From NCBI RefSeq assembly GCF_015207425.1, contig NZ_JADEWZ010000008.1:62001-126000 (forward strand): 64,000 nt of DNA. Reading direction: 5' to 3'. Below, piece after piece: positions 34,856 to 45,238 of this stretch (positions within the stretch are counted from its first letter, which is position 1; every line of letters starts with the position of its first letter). The stretch comes from Lusitaniella coriacea LEGE 07157 (GTDB lineage: Bacteria; Cyanobacteriota; Cyanobacteriia; Cyanobacteriales; Spirulinaceae). The notes beneath the pieces were generated by a model, which saw nothing but the letters and a program-made list of their open reading frames with translations, did not search any database and was not told the DNA's origin. The position numbers and the translations under genes were made by a program.

Positions 34856-37174
34856 TCCCAGGCGCGATCGCTCGTCGCAAGGCTGGGTGAGTTGCGCCAC
34901 TAAATCCAACTGAAAATTATTCACTAATTTCTTAAGCGCAGAACCCAAATGGGATTGAGTCTCAGGAATTTCTTCGAGTAATTTATAAATTCGCCGATCG
35001 TCAATGCTCAACGCCGCTTGATGCAGTTGTTCGAGCCAGACCATTGGCATAACCTGTAAATCTTCGCGCGTCAGCGTTGAGGCGTGTTGCGACTGGGAAG
35101 ATTCATCCAGATCGGACTCCTCGCTATAGAGATAATTCAAAGGCAAATGGTTCGCCAACTTCTCAAAAAGCAACGTCTCCTGAATCGGTTTGTGGATAAA
35201 ATCGTCGCAACCGAGATCGATCGCGGCTTCTCGATTTTCCTCAAAAGCACTGGCGGTTAGGGCAATAATTTTCGTCTTCTCGATCTGTCCTTCTTTTTCC
35301 TGCTTGCGAATGTGCCGCGTCGCTTCATAGCCGTTCATCACGGGCATTCGGATATCCATAAAAATCAAATGGGGATGCCAAGTTTGCCAAATCCTTAACG
35401 CTTCTTCTCCATTTTGAGCTTCTTGAATCTCCAGCCCCAAACGTTCGATAAATTTAACCAGAAGTTGGCGATTTTCTTCTACATCCTCAACCACCAAAAT
35501 CCGGTAGGGCGAGCTATTCGGCATCAAACCCGATACTCGGAGTTTGTTGGAATTGGGATACATTGCGGTTTTAGCCGTCCATTCAGCGCGGATATTAAAA
35601 GAGAAAGTCGAACCTTGACTCACCACGCTGCGAACGACGATTTCTCCCCCCATCATCTGCACGAATTTACGACTGATCGATAGCCCCAACCCCGTTCCAT
35701 GAAGGGATTGACGACCCATTTTGGTTTGGAAAAACGGTTTAAAGATCGCTTGGAGTTCGTCGGCGGTTACGCCCACTCCCGTGTCTTTTACTTCAAAGGA
35801 GAGAATTCCTTTTTCGGTGGGGGAAGGGTTTTGGACGATGGCTACGCGCAGCGTTACGCCGCCCTTTTCGGTGAACTTAATCGCATTGCTAAGGAGGTTA
35901 ATTGCCACTTGGCGCAGCTTACTCTCATCGGTGCAAACGTGTTGGGGAACGTCGGGGGCGCGATCGAATTTTAGGCTTAAATGTTTTCCATTGGCTTTGA
36001 GTTGCAACATTTCATAGAGGGAGTCCAGGAGGCGATACAAATCGAAGGGGTGTTCGCTCAAGGTCATTTGCCCTGCTTCGATTTTCGACATGGAAAGGAT
36101 GTCGTTAATCAGGGTCAGGAGGTATTCTCCACTGCGGTTGATAATGCCTAAATGCTCTGCCTGTTCGCCCGTGAGGGGGTCGCTGTAGGTCATGATCTGA
36201 CTGAAGCCGAGGATAGCGTTGAGGGGGGTACGCAACTCGTGGCTCATATTTGCCAAAAATTCGCTTTTGGCGCGATTGGCGGCATCTGCGGCTTCTTTGG
36301 CGCGCTGTAATTCCTTTTCGGTACGTTTGCGCTCGCTAATGTCCCGTCCTTCGGGAATGAGCAAGACAACTTGCCCAAATTCGTCCCAAATGGGTTTGAG
36401 GGAAAAGTCGAGGACGATTTTGCTTTGGTTGGTGCCGAAAACTTCGATTTCATCGCGCACGAATTCCCCTTTTGCCGATCGCGCGATCGCGTCTTTTAAT
36501 TGCTGTTGCTTGGCTTGCTGTTCGAGAGGATCGTTCTTCTCAAACCACCAGGGCATATCCCACAAAGGTTGTCCCACCACATCACTTTCTGCCAATCCCG
36601 CAAAGTTCAACGCCGTCTGATTCATGGCTAAGAGTTGACCGTTGGGGTGCAGCAGTCCGATAAATTGAAACATCGAATCGAAAATCGCTCGAAACCGCTG
36701 TTCGCTAGAACGCAATGCCGCGTCAATTTTTTCCCGTTCTTTAATTTCTGCTTGTAATTGCTGGTTTCGCGCTTTCAATTGTGTTTGCAACTTTTGAATC
36801 GTAAGCTGATTCTCGATGCGCGCGAGAACTTCTTCGGTTTGGAAGGGCTTGATAATATAATCGACTGCCCCGGCTTTAAAAGCTTTCACTTTCTCTGCAA
36901 CTTCATTCAACACGCTGATGAAAATCACGGGAATGTCTTTGGTTATTGCTTCGCTTTTCAGTTGATAGCAAACTTCGTAGCCATCCATTTGCGGCATCAT
37001 GACATCGAGCAAAATCAGATCCGGCGGCGAGGCAAATGCAGCATTCAATGCCAGTTGTCCGGAAATAGCGCGCTGGACTTTATAACCTTGGGGTCTGAGA
37101 AGGTTGGCGAGAAAATTGAGATTATTGGGTTGATCGTCAACGACAAGAATTTTTACGATCGCGTTATCTGTCAT
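34844..37174 (-). CDS. Hybrid histidine kinase (REC-PAS-HisKA-HATPase-REC)
   Basis: The 776-residue product has an N-terminal receiver domain (about 7-125, phosphoacceptor Asp-57 in [11 protein letters not shown]), a coiled linker, a PAS domain (about 165-285), a HisKA domain with [19 protein letters not shown] (about 312-330), an ATPase domain with [13 protein letters not shown] and [10 protein letters not shown], then [12 protein letters not shown], and a second receiver (about 560-680, [14 protein letters not shown]). The last 75 residues form a helical tail also present in the next two kinases. There is no membrane segment, so it is cytoplasmic. It is the last gene of a five-gene unit, three bases downstream of the preceding kinase. 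Signal and output are unknown. Confidence 0.9.
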   Translation of the reverse strand: MTDNAIVKILVVDDQPNNLNFLANLLRPQGYKVQRAISGQLALNAAFASPPDLILLDVMMPQMDGYEVCYQLKSEAITKDIPVIFISVLNEVAEKVKAFKAGAVDYIIKPFQTEEVLARIENQLTIQKLQTQLKARNQQLQAEIKEREKIDAALRSSEQRFRAIFDSMFQFIGLLHPNGQLLAMNQTALNFAGLAESDVVGQPLWDMPWWFEKNDPLEQQAKQQQLKDAIARSAKGEFVRDEIEVFGTNQSKIVLDFSLKPIWDEFGQVVLLIPEGRDISERKRTEKELQRAKEAADAANRAKSEFLANMSHELRTPLNAILGFSQIMTYSDPLTGEQAEHLGIINRSGEYLLTLINDILSMSKIEAGQMTLSEHPFDLYRLLDSLYEMLQLKANGKHLSLKFDRAPDVPQHVCTDESKLRQVAINLLSNAIKFTEKGGVTLRVAIVQNPSPTEKGILSFEVKDTGVGVTADELQAIFKPFFQTKMGRQSLHGTGLGLSISRKFVQMMGGEIVVRSVVSQGSTFSFNIRAEWTAKTAMYPNSNKLRVSGLMPNSSPYRILVVEDVEENRQLLVKFIERLGLEIQEAQNGEEALRIWQTWHPHLIFMDIRMPVMNGYEATRHIRKQEKEGQIEKTKIIALTASAFEENREAAIDLGCDDFIHKPIQETLLFEKLANHLPLNYLYSEESDLDESSQSQHASTLTREDLQVMPMVWLEQLHQAALSIDDRRIYKLLEEIPETQSHLGSALKKLVNNFQLDLVAQLTQPCDERSRLGLES

Positions 37175-37177
37175 TCC

Positions 37178-39058
37178 TCAATCCTCCAGAACCTTTCGAG
37201 CAAGACGCAGAATAATATCTAAACGAGAATCATCGAACAAGTCTTTTATTCCTTCAGTCAAAATGCTGCGGTTATCCGGAATTTCTTTAATTAATTCAAT
37301 CATTAAATCTTCATTCACCTCATTTGCTGCCTGCGCTAAACGGGCGATCCAAGACAGGGGCATTTCCTCCAGTTGCCCGAGGAATAAGGGGTTGGACGCG
37401 GCGCGATCGCGATCGCGCTTTCGAGAAAAAACCATTGGGGGCAATTCTTCGTAGCGGTAGCGAATCCCTAAATACTCTGCCATTGTTTCAAAAAGTACAT
37501 TTTCTCTGAAAGGTTTAAATAGTAGATCGTCAAACCCTGCTGTCAGAATTTCTTCTCGACGTTCGGCAAAAGCACTTGCCGTTAGTGCAATGATAACCGT
37601 CTGTTTTTTTTCTGAGGATAACCCTTCTCGCTGGCGAATTTGTCGGGTTGCTTCGAGTCCGTCCATCACGGGCATTCTCGTATCCATCCAAATCAAATGG
37701 GGCTGCCAGTTTTCCCACTGTTCGATCCCCTCAAACCCATTGTCCCCCTCTCGCACCTCAAAACCGATGGGTTCGAGCAATTTCACCAGCAAGCGGCGAT
37801 TATCTTGGGTGTCGTCTACCACCAGAACGCGACAAGCTTCCTCCGAAACTAACGCCACCGGACGCTGTCGGGGGTTCAGGGAGAGGGTAGGGCAAGGGAC
37901 GGGAGTCAGTTGAATGTGAAGCTTAAAAGTACTCCCGCGATCGATCGCGCTGTTTGCAGTGATGTCTCCTCCCATCAATTGGGCGAATTTCCGCGTGATG
38001 CTCAATCCCAAACCCGTTCCCTCCGCAGATTGTCGCCCTGCTTGCGCTTGCACGAAGGCATCAAACACGTTTTCTAAATCCGCGCGATCGATCCCGACTC
38101 CGGTATCTTCAACCTCGAATAAAATATGGAACGGTTCTGATTCGCGGCACGCGGATACCCGCAGTTTGATATAACCTGCTGGAGTAAACTTGAGGGCATT
38201 ACTTAACAGATTGATCAAACAACTGCGTAGCTTTTTCTCATCAGCTTTAATATATTGCGGAACATCCGAGGCAATACTAAATCTAAGTTCTATCTCTTTA
38301 TTTTCTGTCGCGACCAAAAACATTTCTTCAAGATTGTCGAGGAGATGATATAAATCGAAATCCTTTTCATCTAGCGATATAATCCCCGATTCAATTTTAG
38401 AAAGTTCTAGAATGTCGCTAATTAATTCTAATAAATGCTCGCCACTGCGATTAATTGTCTGCAAGTTTTCGTGCTGTTCGAGACTCAAAGAAGCATCCCG
38501 ATTCATCAATTTTGCAAATCCGAGAATAATATTCAAGGGCGTGCGCAACTCATGACTCATGTTGGCGAGAAATTCACTTTTGGCTTTAGAAGCTGCTGCT
38601 GCGGCTTTCTCCGCTTTACGACGCTCTTTGATTTCCTCTTGCAGTTGTTGGTTTTGTTGCTGAAGTTGCTGTTGCAATCGGCGCAACTTTATTTGAGTTT
38701 CAACCCGCGCTAAAACCTCTTCGATTTGAAAGGGTTTGGTAATATAGTCTACGCCGCCAAGCGTAAACCCTTGAACCTTATCGAGAGTTTCATCTAACGC
38801 GCTGAGAAAAATAATTGGAATATCGCGAGTTTTAGGATTTTCTTTAAGGCGTTTGCACACGGTAAATCCATCCATTTTAGGCATTTTGATATCCAACAAA
38901 ATCAAATCCGGCGGGTTGGAAATTGCCGCGCGAATGCCCATTTCTCCTTTGACTGCACCGCGAACTTTATATCCTTGCTCTGCTAATGTTTGGGAGAGAA
39001 CTTGCAAGTTTTCCGGGCGATCGTCAACGATTAAAATATTTCCTTGAGTGACAGTCAT
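37178..39058 (-). CDS. Hybrid histidine kinase (REC-HisKA-HATPase-REC)
   Basis: The 626-residue product has a receiver (about 6-124, Asp-56 in LLDIKMPKMDG), a glutamine-rich coiled coil (RRLQQQLQQQNQQLQ), a HisKA domain with [19 protein letters not shown], an ATPase domain ([36 protein letters not shown]), a second receiver (WMDTRMPVMDGLEA) and the shared helical tail of about 70 residues. It lacks the PAS domain found in its neighbours. Its ATG overlaps the stop of the upstream kinase by four bases (ATGA). It probably takes part in one phosphorelay with the adjacent proteins. Confidence 0.9.
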   Translation of the reverse strand: MTVTQGNILIVDDRPENLQVLSQTLAEQGYKVRGAVKGEMGIRAAISNPPDLILLDIKMPKMDGFTVCKRLKENPKTRDIPIIFLSALDETLDKVQGFTLGGVDYITKPFQIEEVLARVETQIKLRRLQQQLQQQNQQLQEEIKERRKAEKAAAAASKAKSEFLANMSHELRTPLNIILGFAKLMNRDASLSLEQHENLQTINRSGEHLLELISDILELSKIESGIISLDEKDFDLYHLLDNLEEMFLVATENKEIELRFSIASDVPQYIKADEKKLRSCLINLLSNALKFTPAGYIKLRVSACRESEPFHILFEVEDTGVGIDRADLENVFDAFVQAQAGRQSAEGTGLGLSITRKFAQLMGGDITANSAIDRGSTFKLHIQLTPVPCPTLSLNPRQRPVALVSEEACRVLVVDDTQDNRRLLVKLLEPIGFEVREGDNGFEGIEQWENWQPHLIWMDTRMPVMDGLEATRQIRQREGLSSEKKQTVIIALTASAFAERREEILTAGFDDLLFKPFRENVLFETMAEYLGIRYRYEELPPMVFSRKRDRDRAASNPLFLGQLEEMPLSWIARLAQAANEVNEDLMIELIKEIPDNRSILTEGIKDLFDDSRLDIILRLARKVLED

Positions 39059-41427
39059 GATTCGATTTTCCCTGTGGCTTCAATCAGATCGACGATACGA
39101 TCGCAACAAAATGTATTCACTAAATCCGCGATCGCGTGCTTGAGGCGATCGCGATCGTCGGGAATCTGCTCGATGAGTTGAAAAATTTGCTCGTTATCAA
39201 TCGCATTCGCTGCCTCATAAAGGTCTTGCGTCCACTGAGGCGGCATTGTTGTTAACAAGTCGGAAATCGAGTCTAATTCAGCATCCTCAGCATTTTCCTC
39301 CATCGTTACCGAAGAAGATTCCTCATAGAGATAACTCGTTCCTCGGTGTTGAGAGAGCTTCTCAAAAATAATCTTTTCTGTGAAGGGTTTGTGTAAAAAG
39401 TCATCGCAACCAATGGAAAGCAAAACTTCTTGCTGTTCGTCAAAAACGCTTGCGGTTAGGGCAATAATCGTTACGGGAGATACGTCTTCTCCAGCTTCTT
39501 TTCGCTTCAATTCCGCTTTGCGAATTCGTTTTGTGGCTTCGTACCCATCCATAATAGGCATTCGGATATCCATCCAAATGACCTGGGGATGCCAAGACTG
39601 CCAAATTTCGAGCGCCTTTTCGCCATTACTCGCCTCTTGAACCTCAAACCCGACAGATTCGAGCAGTTTGACCAAAAGTTGTCGATTGTCCCACCGATCG
39701 TCCACCACCAGGAGGCGATCGCGCGGACTGTCGGGCGCAAGGGCGATAACGCGCTGTAAGGCAGCAGAAGGCTCGCTCTCGGCGTTGGAAGCAGGGCGAA
39801 CCGGAATTGTAAAGGAAAAGGTCGTTCCTTCCCCCACAGTGCTGGTAACGGCAATCTCTCCCCCCATCAACCGCACGAACTTTTGCGCGATCGCCAACCC
39901 CAAACCCGTTCCTTCTTTGGCTTCTTGTCCCGTTGTGGTTTGGGAAAAGGCTTCAAACAGCAAATTCAACTCTTCTGGTGCAATCCCCGCACCCGTATCC
40001 GCGACTTCAAAACGAAGTTGCACCCTATCTTCCTGGGGGTCATCTCCCACCGCAGACACGTTTAGAGCAATGCTGCCTCGTTCGGTAAACTTAATGGCAT
40101 TACTCATCAAGTTGATTAAAACTTGGCGCAACTTCACCTTATCGGTTTGGATCGATGGGGGAAGTTCAGTTGCTTGCGCAAAAACCAATTTCAAGCCTTT
40201 ATTTTCTGCTTTCAAGTTAAACATCTCCCGCACTTCCTTGAGAAGGTTGGCGAGACTAAAGGGCGTAACTTCTAGGGTAATGCGTCCTGCTTCGATTTTG
40301 GAGAGGTCTAAAACATTGTTAATCAGCGCCAGCAAGTGCTGTCCGCTCCGGTTCATAATTTGGATATTGTCCCGATGTTCTTCTTGCAAATTGGTACTGC
40401 GAGACATCAATTGACAGAAACCGAGAATCACATTGAGGGGAGAGCGCAACTCGTGGCTCATATTGGCAAGAAAGGTGCTTTTGGCTTGGTTTGCCGCTTC
40501 GGCGACTTCTTTCGCTTCTTGGAGAGCGGTTTCTGCCTGTTTGCGATCGCTAATATCCCGCGCAACCCAGAGTACGGTTCGATTGGGCAATCGTGAAAGG
40601 GTTGCTGAAAACCACAGCACGCGATCGCGCAAATCGAGACTATAATCAAAATTCATCTCCTCTGGGTTCGTCGCCGCCTGTTGAATCTTATCAAACCAGT
40701 TATCGCGCTCCCCCTCTTGAAAAAAACGTTCGATGGTTAAATCGAGCAGAGGATCGTCAGGAGAATAAAGGCGAGTGGGTTGAGTCGGTGCAACTTCAAT
40801 CTGTCCTTGCTCGTCAACAATCAGAACAATATCGGTCATCGCCTCAAAAACAGCTCGCAATTTTTGCTCGGACACCAATAACTTTTCTTCCAGCAATCTG
40901 CGTTCGACAACTTCTGCTTGCAGTTGTTCGTTGGCTTGCGTTAACTCGGCCGTTCGCTCGATGACTTTCTGTTCTAAGGATGCTGCAAACTGCTGTAATT
41001 CTTGATTCTGCTGGGCTAATCTTTTATCCTGAAAGTAACTACGCAGGGCCTCTTTTGCTGTCAAACACAGATCGGTTTCATCCCAAGGCTTGGGAATATA
41101 ATGATATAAATTAGCCCCATTTAGTGCATTCCCAACTGCATCCGCACTCGCTTGTCCGGTTAACATTATTTTCATGATTTTGGGATAGAGCGAATGAATT
41201 TCAATCAGTAATTCATCTCCCTTCATTCCAGGCATAATTTGATCGGAAATCACCAAAGGAATGTCAATTCCTTCTGCGTGTAAATCCTCAATAATCTCTA
41301 ATGCCTCTTCCCCACTTTCTGCCAGTTCGATTTCATGACAATCGTCTAAGTGTCGTTTTAATTGTTCTTTCAAACTTTCTAAAACAACAGTTTCGTCATC
41401 AACGCAGATAATTACACTGTTATACAT
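39055..41427 (-). CDS. Hybrid histidine kinase (REC-PAS-HisKA-HATPase-REC)
   Basis: The 790-residue product begins with a receiver of the RpfG-like type (about 4-125, Asp-62 in LVISDQIMPGMKGDE, IMLTGQASADAV, IPKPWDE). A coiled coil, a PAS domain (about 185-300), HisKA ([19 protein letters not shown]), ATPase ([36 protein letters not shown]), a C-terminal receiver (WMDIRMPIMDGYEA) and the shared tail (MPPQWTQDLYEAANAI onward) follow. It overlaps the single-domain response regulator gene by eight bases. Its first receiver is a close paralogue of that regulator, which hints at duplication. Confidence 0.9.
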   Translation of the reverse strand: MYNSVIICVDDETVVLESLKEQLKRHLDDCHEIELAESGEEALEIIEDLHAEGIDIPLVISDQIMPGMKGDELLIEIHSLYPKIMKIMLTGQASADAVGNALNGANLYHYIPKPWDETDLCLTAKEALRSYFQDKRLAQQNQELQQFAASLEQKVIERTAELTQANEQLQAEVVERRLLEEKLLVSEQKLRAVFEAMTDIVLIVDEQGQIEVAPTQPTRLYSPDDPLLDLTIERFFQEGERDNWFDKIQQAATNPEEMNFDYSLDLRDRVLWFSATLSRLPNRTVLWVARDISDRKQAETALQEAKEVAEAANQAKSTFLANMSHELRSPLNVILGFCQLMSRSTNLQEEHRDNIQIMNRSGQHLLALINNVLDLSKIEAGRITLEVTPFSLANLLKEVREMFNLKAENKGLKLVFAQATELPPSIQTDKVKLRQVLINLMSNAIKFTERGSIALNVSAVGDDPQEDRVQLRFEVADTGAGIAPEELNLLFEAFSQTTTGQEAKEGTGLGLAIAQKFVRLMGGEIAVTSTVGEGTTFSFTIPVRPASNAESEPSAALQRVIALAPDSPRDRLLVVDDRWDNRQLLVKLLESVGFEVQEASNGEKALEIWQSWHPQVIWMDIRMPIMDGYEATKRIRKAELKRKEAGEDVSPVTIIALTASVFDEQQEVLLSIGCDDFLHKPFTEKIIFEKLSQHRGTSYLYEESSSVTMEENAEDAELDSISDLLTTMPPQWTQDLYEAANAIDNEQIFQLIEQIPDDRDRLKHAIADLVNTFCCDRIVDLIEATGKIES

Positions 41428-41821
41428 CGGATTGCTCCAAACCCGAAATAATAGCTTCTGACAATTCCTCTTCCGTCCAAGGTTTGTACAGACAGCGATG
41501 CAAATTTGCCTCTTGTTTCACTCGTCCTATGGCTGCTTCATCTGCTTGTCCTGTCAACATAACAGTGATGACATTGGGGAATTTCTGATGAACCCTAATT
41601 AAAAATTCATCCCCTTTCATTCCAGGCATTAGCCAATCAGAAACGATGATTAAAATACCAACATCGCTTTCAATTAATTCTTCAATAATTTCCCAAGCTT
41701 CAGTCGTACTTTCTGCAACTTCATATAAATACTTCTCTCCAAAACGTCTGATTAATTGTTCCTTAAGACCTTCTAAGATGACGGTTTCATCATCAACGCA
41801 GATAATAGCTGTGTCTGACAT
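41420..41821 (-). CDS. Single-domain response regulator
   Basis: The 133-residue product is one receiver domain with acidic pocket Asp-10/Asp-11, phosphoacceptor Asp-62 (IVSDWLMPGMKGDEFL), the switch Thr in VMLTGQADEAAI and the Lys in CLYKPWTEEEL. No output domain follows, so it probably passes phosphate within a relay. The ATG at 41821 (MSDTAIICVDDE) gives the standard receiver length; the frame extends 13 codons further without similarity. It lies between the Ser/Thr-kinase fusion gene and the first hybrid kinase gene. Confidence 0.9.
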   Translation of the reverse strand: MSDTAIICVDDETVILEGLKEQLIRRFGEKYLYEVAESTTEAWEIIEELIESDVGILIIVSDWLMPGMKGDEFLIRVHQKFPNVITVMLTGQADEAAIGRVKQEANLHRCLYKPWTEEELSEAIISGLEQSDV

Positions 41822-41912
41822 TTTTCGTTGCCTATGGGGGCATTGGATATTTAAGTTCAAAAAGCGGTTGAGAGAGCGGGTTCAAGAAAGAGCTTGAAAC
41901 CCAAATTCCCAA

Positions 41913-44900
41913 TTATAATTCATCACTTTTCTCAATAGGCAAACATACGCTAAAAGTTGTGTTTCCAGGCATAGTTTTAACTTCAATAGTTCCTTTATGT
42001 TTTTGGACGATCTTTTGGACAATATCTAAACCTAATCCACTTCCTTCGCCTAAAGGTTTAGTCGTAAAGAAAGGCTCGAAAATTTTGTCTTTGAGGTCTT
42101 CGGGAATGCCACACCCAGAATCTGTAATCCGAACGACAACGCTGTGTGCTGACTTTTGGCAAATCCCTTCGAGATTGCACTCGCTAATCTCAATTTCTAG
42201 TCTACCTTGGCAATCCATTGCTTGAATCGCATTGTGGATAAGATTTGTCCAAACTTGCATCAATTCGTCGGGATAACACCAAATCGAGGGCAAAGACTGA
42301 TAAGTTCGGACAATCTCAATTCCTTGTTTGAATTGATTGCGATACAACTCCAATACAAGCTCGATCCCCTCTTCGATGGAGGCTAACTGTTTTTCGTTGA
42401 GACGATCGTAGCGAGCATAGGTTTTGAGGGCAAATACCACTTTGGAGGCGCGTTCGACTGCGATGAGAATGTTTCGACTGTTGCCTTGGATGCGCGCGAG
42501 GTTATAGGTGAGTTGTAGAATCCAATGGGTGTTGGCGGTTTGTAGGAGCGTGAGGAAGGGTTCAATTCGATCGTAAATTCCCATATCCGTCAGCACATCT
42601 GCAATGCGTCGGGCATTTTCAATTTGATATTCTTGCAGTTGGCGGGTTAAAGCGCGTTTGAATTTGCGTTTTTCCGAGGTCGAGACGGCATCATTTTGGC
42701 TTAATGCGCGATTGAGGAGGGAAAAGAAGATGTCTTGTTCTTGGGGAGTGAGGCGTTGGGAAAGCTGGGGAAGTTCGAGAAGAGATTGTTCGATGGCATG
42801 GGTAATATTCCCCGATGAGGCGCGAATCGCTCCAATGGGGGTATTAATTTCGTGAGCAATTCCAGCAACCAGTTGTCCGAGTGCTGCCATTTTCTCTGAT
42901 TGGATCAATCCGGTTTGGGTGGTTTGAAGTTGTTGGAGGGTTTGGGAGAGTTCTTCGTTTTTCGCTTGTAGTTCGGCTTCTGCGTGCTTGCGATGGCTGA
43001 TATCGTTGGAGATGGCGAGCAAACAGTCCTGTCCGTACAGATTGATAATTTCGGCGGATAATAATGCTGTTTTAACGTTGCCGGTTTTGGTGCGAAATGC
43101 AAATTCATAGTTGTAAACGCTTTTTTCTGTCACGAGGTGTTGGAACAGGCGATCGCGCTCTTCTAAATTAACCCACAGATCCAACTCGCGGGCGGTACGA
43201 CCGAGGATTTCTTCTGTGGCATATTCAGTAAATTCGCAAAAGGTTTGATTGACTTCGATATGTCTGCCTTCTTCGAGGGTGGTAATGGTGATGGCGTTGG
43301 GACTCGAACGGAAGGCTTTGGCAAACTTTTCTTCAGAGAGGCGCAATGCCGCATCGATTTGCTTGCGTTCGGCAATTTCTTGCTCTAATTGTTGCGTGCG
43401 CTGGGCGACTTTTTCTTCTAGGGTTGCGTTGTAGTCTGTTAAAATTTGCTTGGATTGATGGACTTCTGCAAAAAGTTTGGCGTTGGTTAGCGCGATCGCG
43501 GCTTGTCCGGATAGCAGTTGAATCACTTCAATACGATTGGCGGTAAACGTACCAGCCATCAAGTTGTTTTCCAGATAAACCACTCCCACCAATTGTCCTC
43601 GATACAGCAGAGGAGAACACAAAACGGATTTTACCTGGAATTTTTGAATATAGCGCTCTTGGGTAAAAGCGCCTTCCCGCATGGCATTTTTGAGAACGAT
43701 GCTTTCGCGGGTGCGAATCGCAGCGTCAACAATTGCATGAGAGAGGAATGTCATTTCCCCATCAATGGGTTTAGACTGCAAAACGCTGACCTCTCCTTCC
43801 GCGCCGCCTTCCGCTTCGATGGATAGCATACCGTCGTTGTCCAAGATTAAAAAGCCGAATTGCGCGCCGGCATTTTCCATCAAAATCTTCATTAAATTAC
43901 CCAGCGCCTTATCTAACTCGATCTCGCTGGAAATGGCTTGGGAAGCGCGAAGAACTGCGGCTAAATCTAATGCCTCAATAGACTGCGTGCTGGTTGTGGC
44001 GTTCCAGGGTAAATAGGGAGCCTCATTTTTTCTGATATCGCGAGAGGGAGATTGGGGGTAGAGTTGGCAGAAGGAATAGGAATTCTCAGAATCAAAAGAG
44101 TCGAGGGGAAATTGTGCTAAGGTTCCGGTGGTTTCAAGCTGCATTAAACAGGTTTCTAAGTCTGCGTGAAGCGATCGCGCGCTTTGATATCGCTCCTCTG
44201 CATTCTTTGCCATTAATTTCATGACAATATTCCCCAAAACTCGAGCAATGGCTGAATCCTCATCCCCAACCCCCAATCCTGGTGGGGATTTTGCCAGATG
44301 GCAGTGTACCAATTCGAGGGGATCGTCGGCGTTAAAGGGTAATTCAGTCGTCAGAAGTTCGTAAAAGGTAATGCCGAGGGAATAAAAATCCGTGCGATAG
44401 TCCAGCAAGCGATTCATTCTCCCGGTTTGCTCTGGGGAGATATAAGCTAATGTGCCTTCAATCGCGCTCATCGAAGGCGATTCTGGATTTTTTTCGCTGG
44501 CGAAGGAGGAAATGCCAAAGTCAATAATTTTGAGAACGCCGGTTTGGGGATTGAGAACGATGTTGGAGGGATTGATATCTTTATGGATGATGTTGTTGTT
44601 GTGAATTTCATCCAGAACTTTCGTTGTTTTCAGGGCAACGGCGAGAAACTCTCTCACGTCCAATCCGCCTTTTTCCTCCTTCTGTCGCGCTCTGAACCAG
44701 TGTTTTAGGGAAATTCCGCCAAAATCTTCCAAAACTAGGATTGGCGCTCCTTCCACCTCCTCTAAACCGTAAGCTTTAATCGTGCCTTCAAGATTTAGAC
44801 TGCACAGAATTTCGTACTCTCGTTCGTAGCGGTTGAGTTCGGCAAGGGTGAAGCAATCGGGTTTGAGAACTTTGAGAATAACGGGCAAATCGCCGCGATC

Positions 44901-44987
44901 GCGCCGTTGAATCGCACGATAAATTAAAGAGTCGGAACTTTCATTGAGTTGAGCAACGATTTGGTAATTCGCGATCGCGTCGATCAT
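41913..44987 (-). CDS. Ser/Thr protein kinase fused to GAF-PAS-histidine kinase
   Basis: The 1024-residue product starts with a eukaryotic-type kinase domain (about 8-275; catalytic HKDINPSN, DFGIS, GTLAYISPEQTGRMN). It continues with a GAF domain (about 345-505, beginning LDLAAVLRASQAISSEIELD), a coiled coil, a PAS domain (about 555-675) and a HisKA/HATPase histidine kinase (about 700-1020; ALGQLVAGIAHEINTPIGAI, NLIHNAIQAMD, SGLGLDIVQKIV). Similar cyanobacterial proteins usually have a large AAA ATPase/TPR block between the kinase and the GAF domain and reach about 1,800 residues; here that block is absent with the frame intact. It is the first gene of the signalling unit, 91 bases before the response regulator. 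Confidence 0.9.
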   Translation of the reverse strand: MIDAIANYQIVAQLNESSDSLIYRAIQRRDRGDLPVILKVLKPDCFTLAELNRYEREYEILCSLNLEGTIKAYGLEEVEGAPILVLEDFGGISLKHWFRARQKEEKGGLDVREFLAVALKTTKVLDEIHNNNIIHKDINPSNIVLNPQTGVLKIIDFGISSFASEKNPESPSMSAIEGTLAYISPEQTGRMNRLLDYRTDFYSLGITFYELLTTELPFNADDPLELVHCHLAKSPPGLGVGDEDSAIARVLGNIVMKLMAKNAEERYQSARSLHADLETCLMQLETTGTLAQFPLDSFDSENSYSFCQLYPQSPSRDIRKNEAPYLPWNATTSTQSIEALDLAAVLRASQAISSEIELDKALGNLMKILMENAGAQFGFLILDNDGMLSIEAEGGAEGEVSVLQSKPIDGEMTFLSHAIVDAAIRTRESIVLKNAMREGAFTQERYIQKFQVKSVLCSPLLYRGQLVGVVYLENNLMAGTFTANRIEVIQLLSGQAAIALTNAKLFAEVHQSKQILTDYNATLEEKVAQRTQQLEQEIAERKQIDAALRLSEEKFAKAFRSSPNAITITTLEEGRHIEVNQTFCEFTEYATEEILGRTARELDLWVNLEERDRLFQHLVTEKSVYNYEFAFRTKTGNVKTALLSAEIINLYGQDCLLAISNDISHRKHAEAELQAKNEELSQTLQQLQTTQTGLIQSEKMAALGQLVAGIAHEINTPIGAIRASSGNITHAIEQSLLELPQLSQRLTPQEQDIFFSLLNRALSQNDAVSTSEKRKFKRALTRQLQEYQIENARRIADVLTDMGIYDRIEPFLTLLQTANTHWILQLTYNLARIQGNSRNILIAVERASKVVFALKTYARYDRLNEKQLASIEEGIELVLELYRNQFKQGIEIVRTYQSLPSIWCYPDELMQVWTNLIHNAIQAMDCQGRLEIEISECNLEGICQKSAHSVVVRITDSGCGIPEDLKDKIFEPFFTTKPLGEGSGLGLDIVQKIVQKHKGTIEVKTMPGNTTFSVCLPIEKSDEL

Positions 44988-45238
44988 GAAATTAAACCCC
45001 TCGATCGCAATAATTTGGGCAAGTACGGGTTAGCAGGGAGATGGGGAAGCTGGAGAAGACAAGGGAAGGCACAGTGACGTGGTAAGTTTAGGAATAAGTT
45101 TTTTGCTGACACCTGATGGTCGATGGTGCGTGGGGGATAACAAGGAAGCCTCGCCATATCCGATCGCGTAAGAAGCTGATTAGCTTAACACGATACAGAG
45201 CGCCCGATTCCCTCTAGTTGATAATACGCTTGATGCTT

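Noticed and set aside
39668-40414. A 248-codon plus-strand frame opposite a hybrid kinase gene
   Set aside because: It is the reverse complement of well-defined kinase and receiver motifs; nothing supports a second gene.
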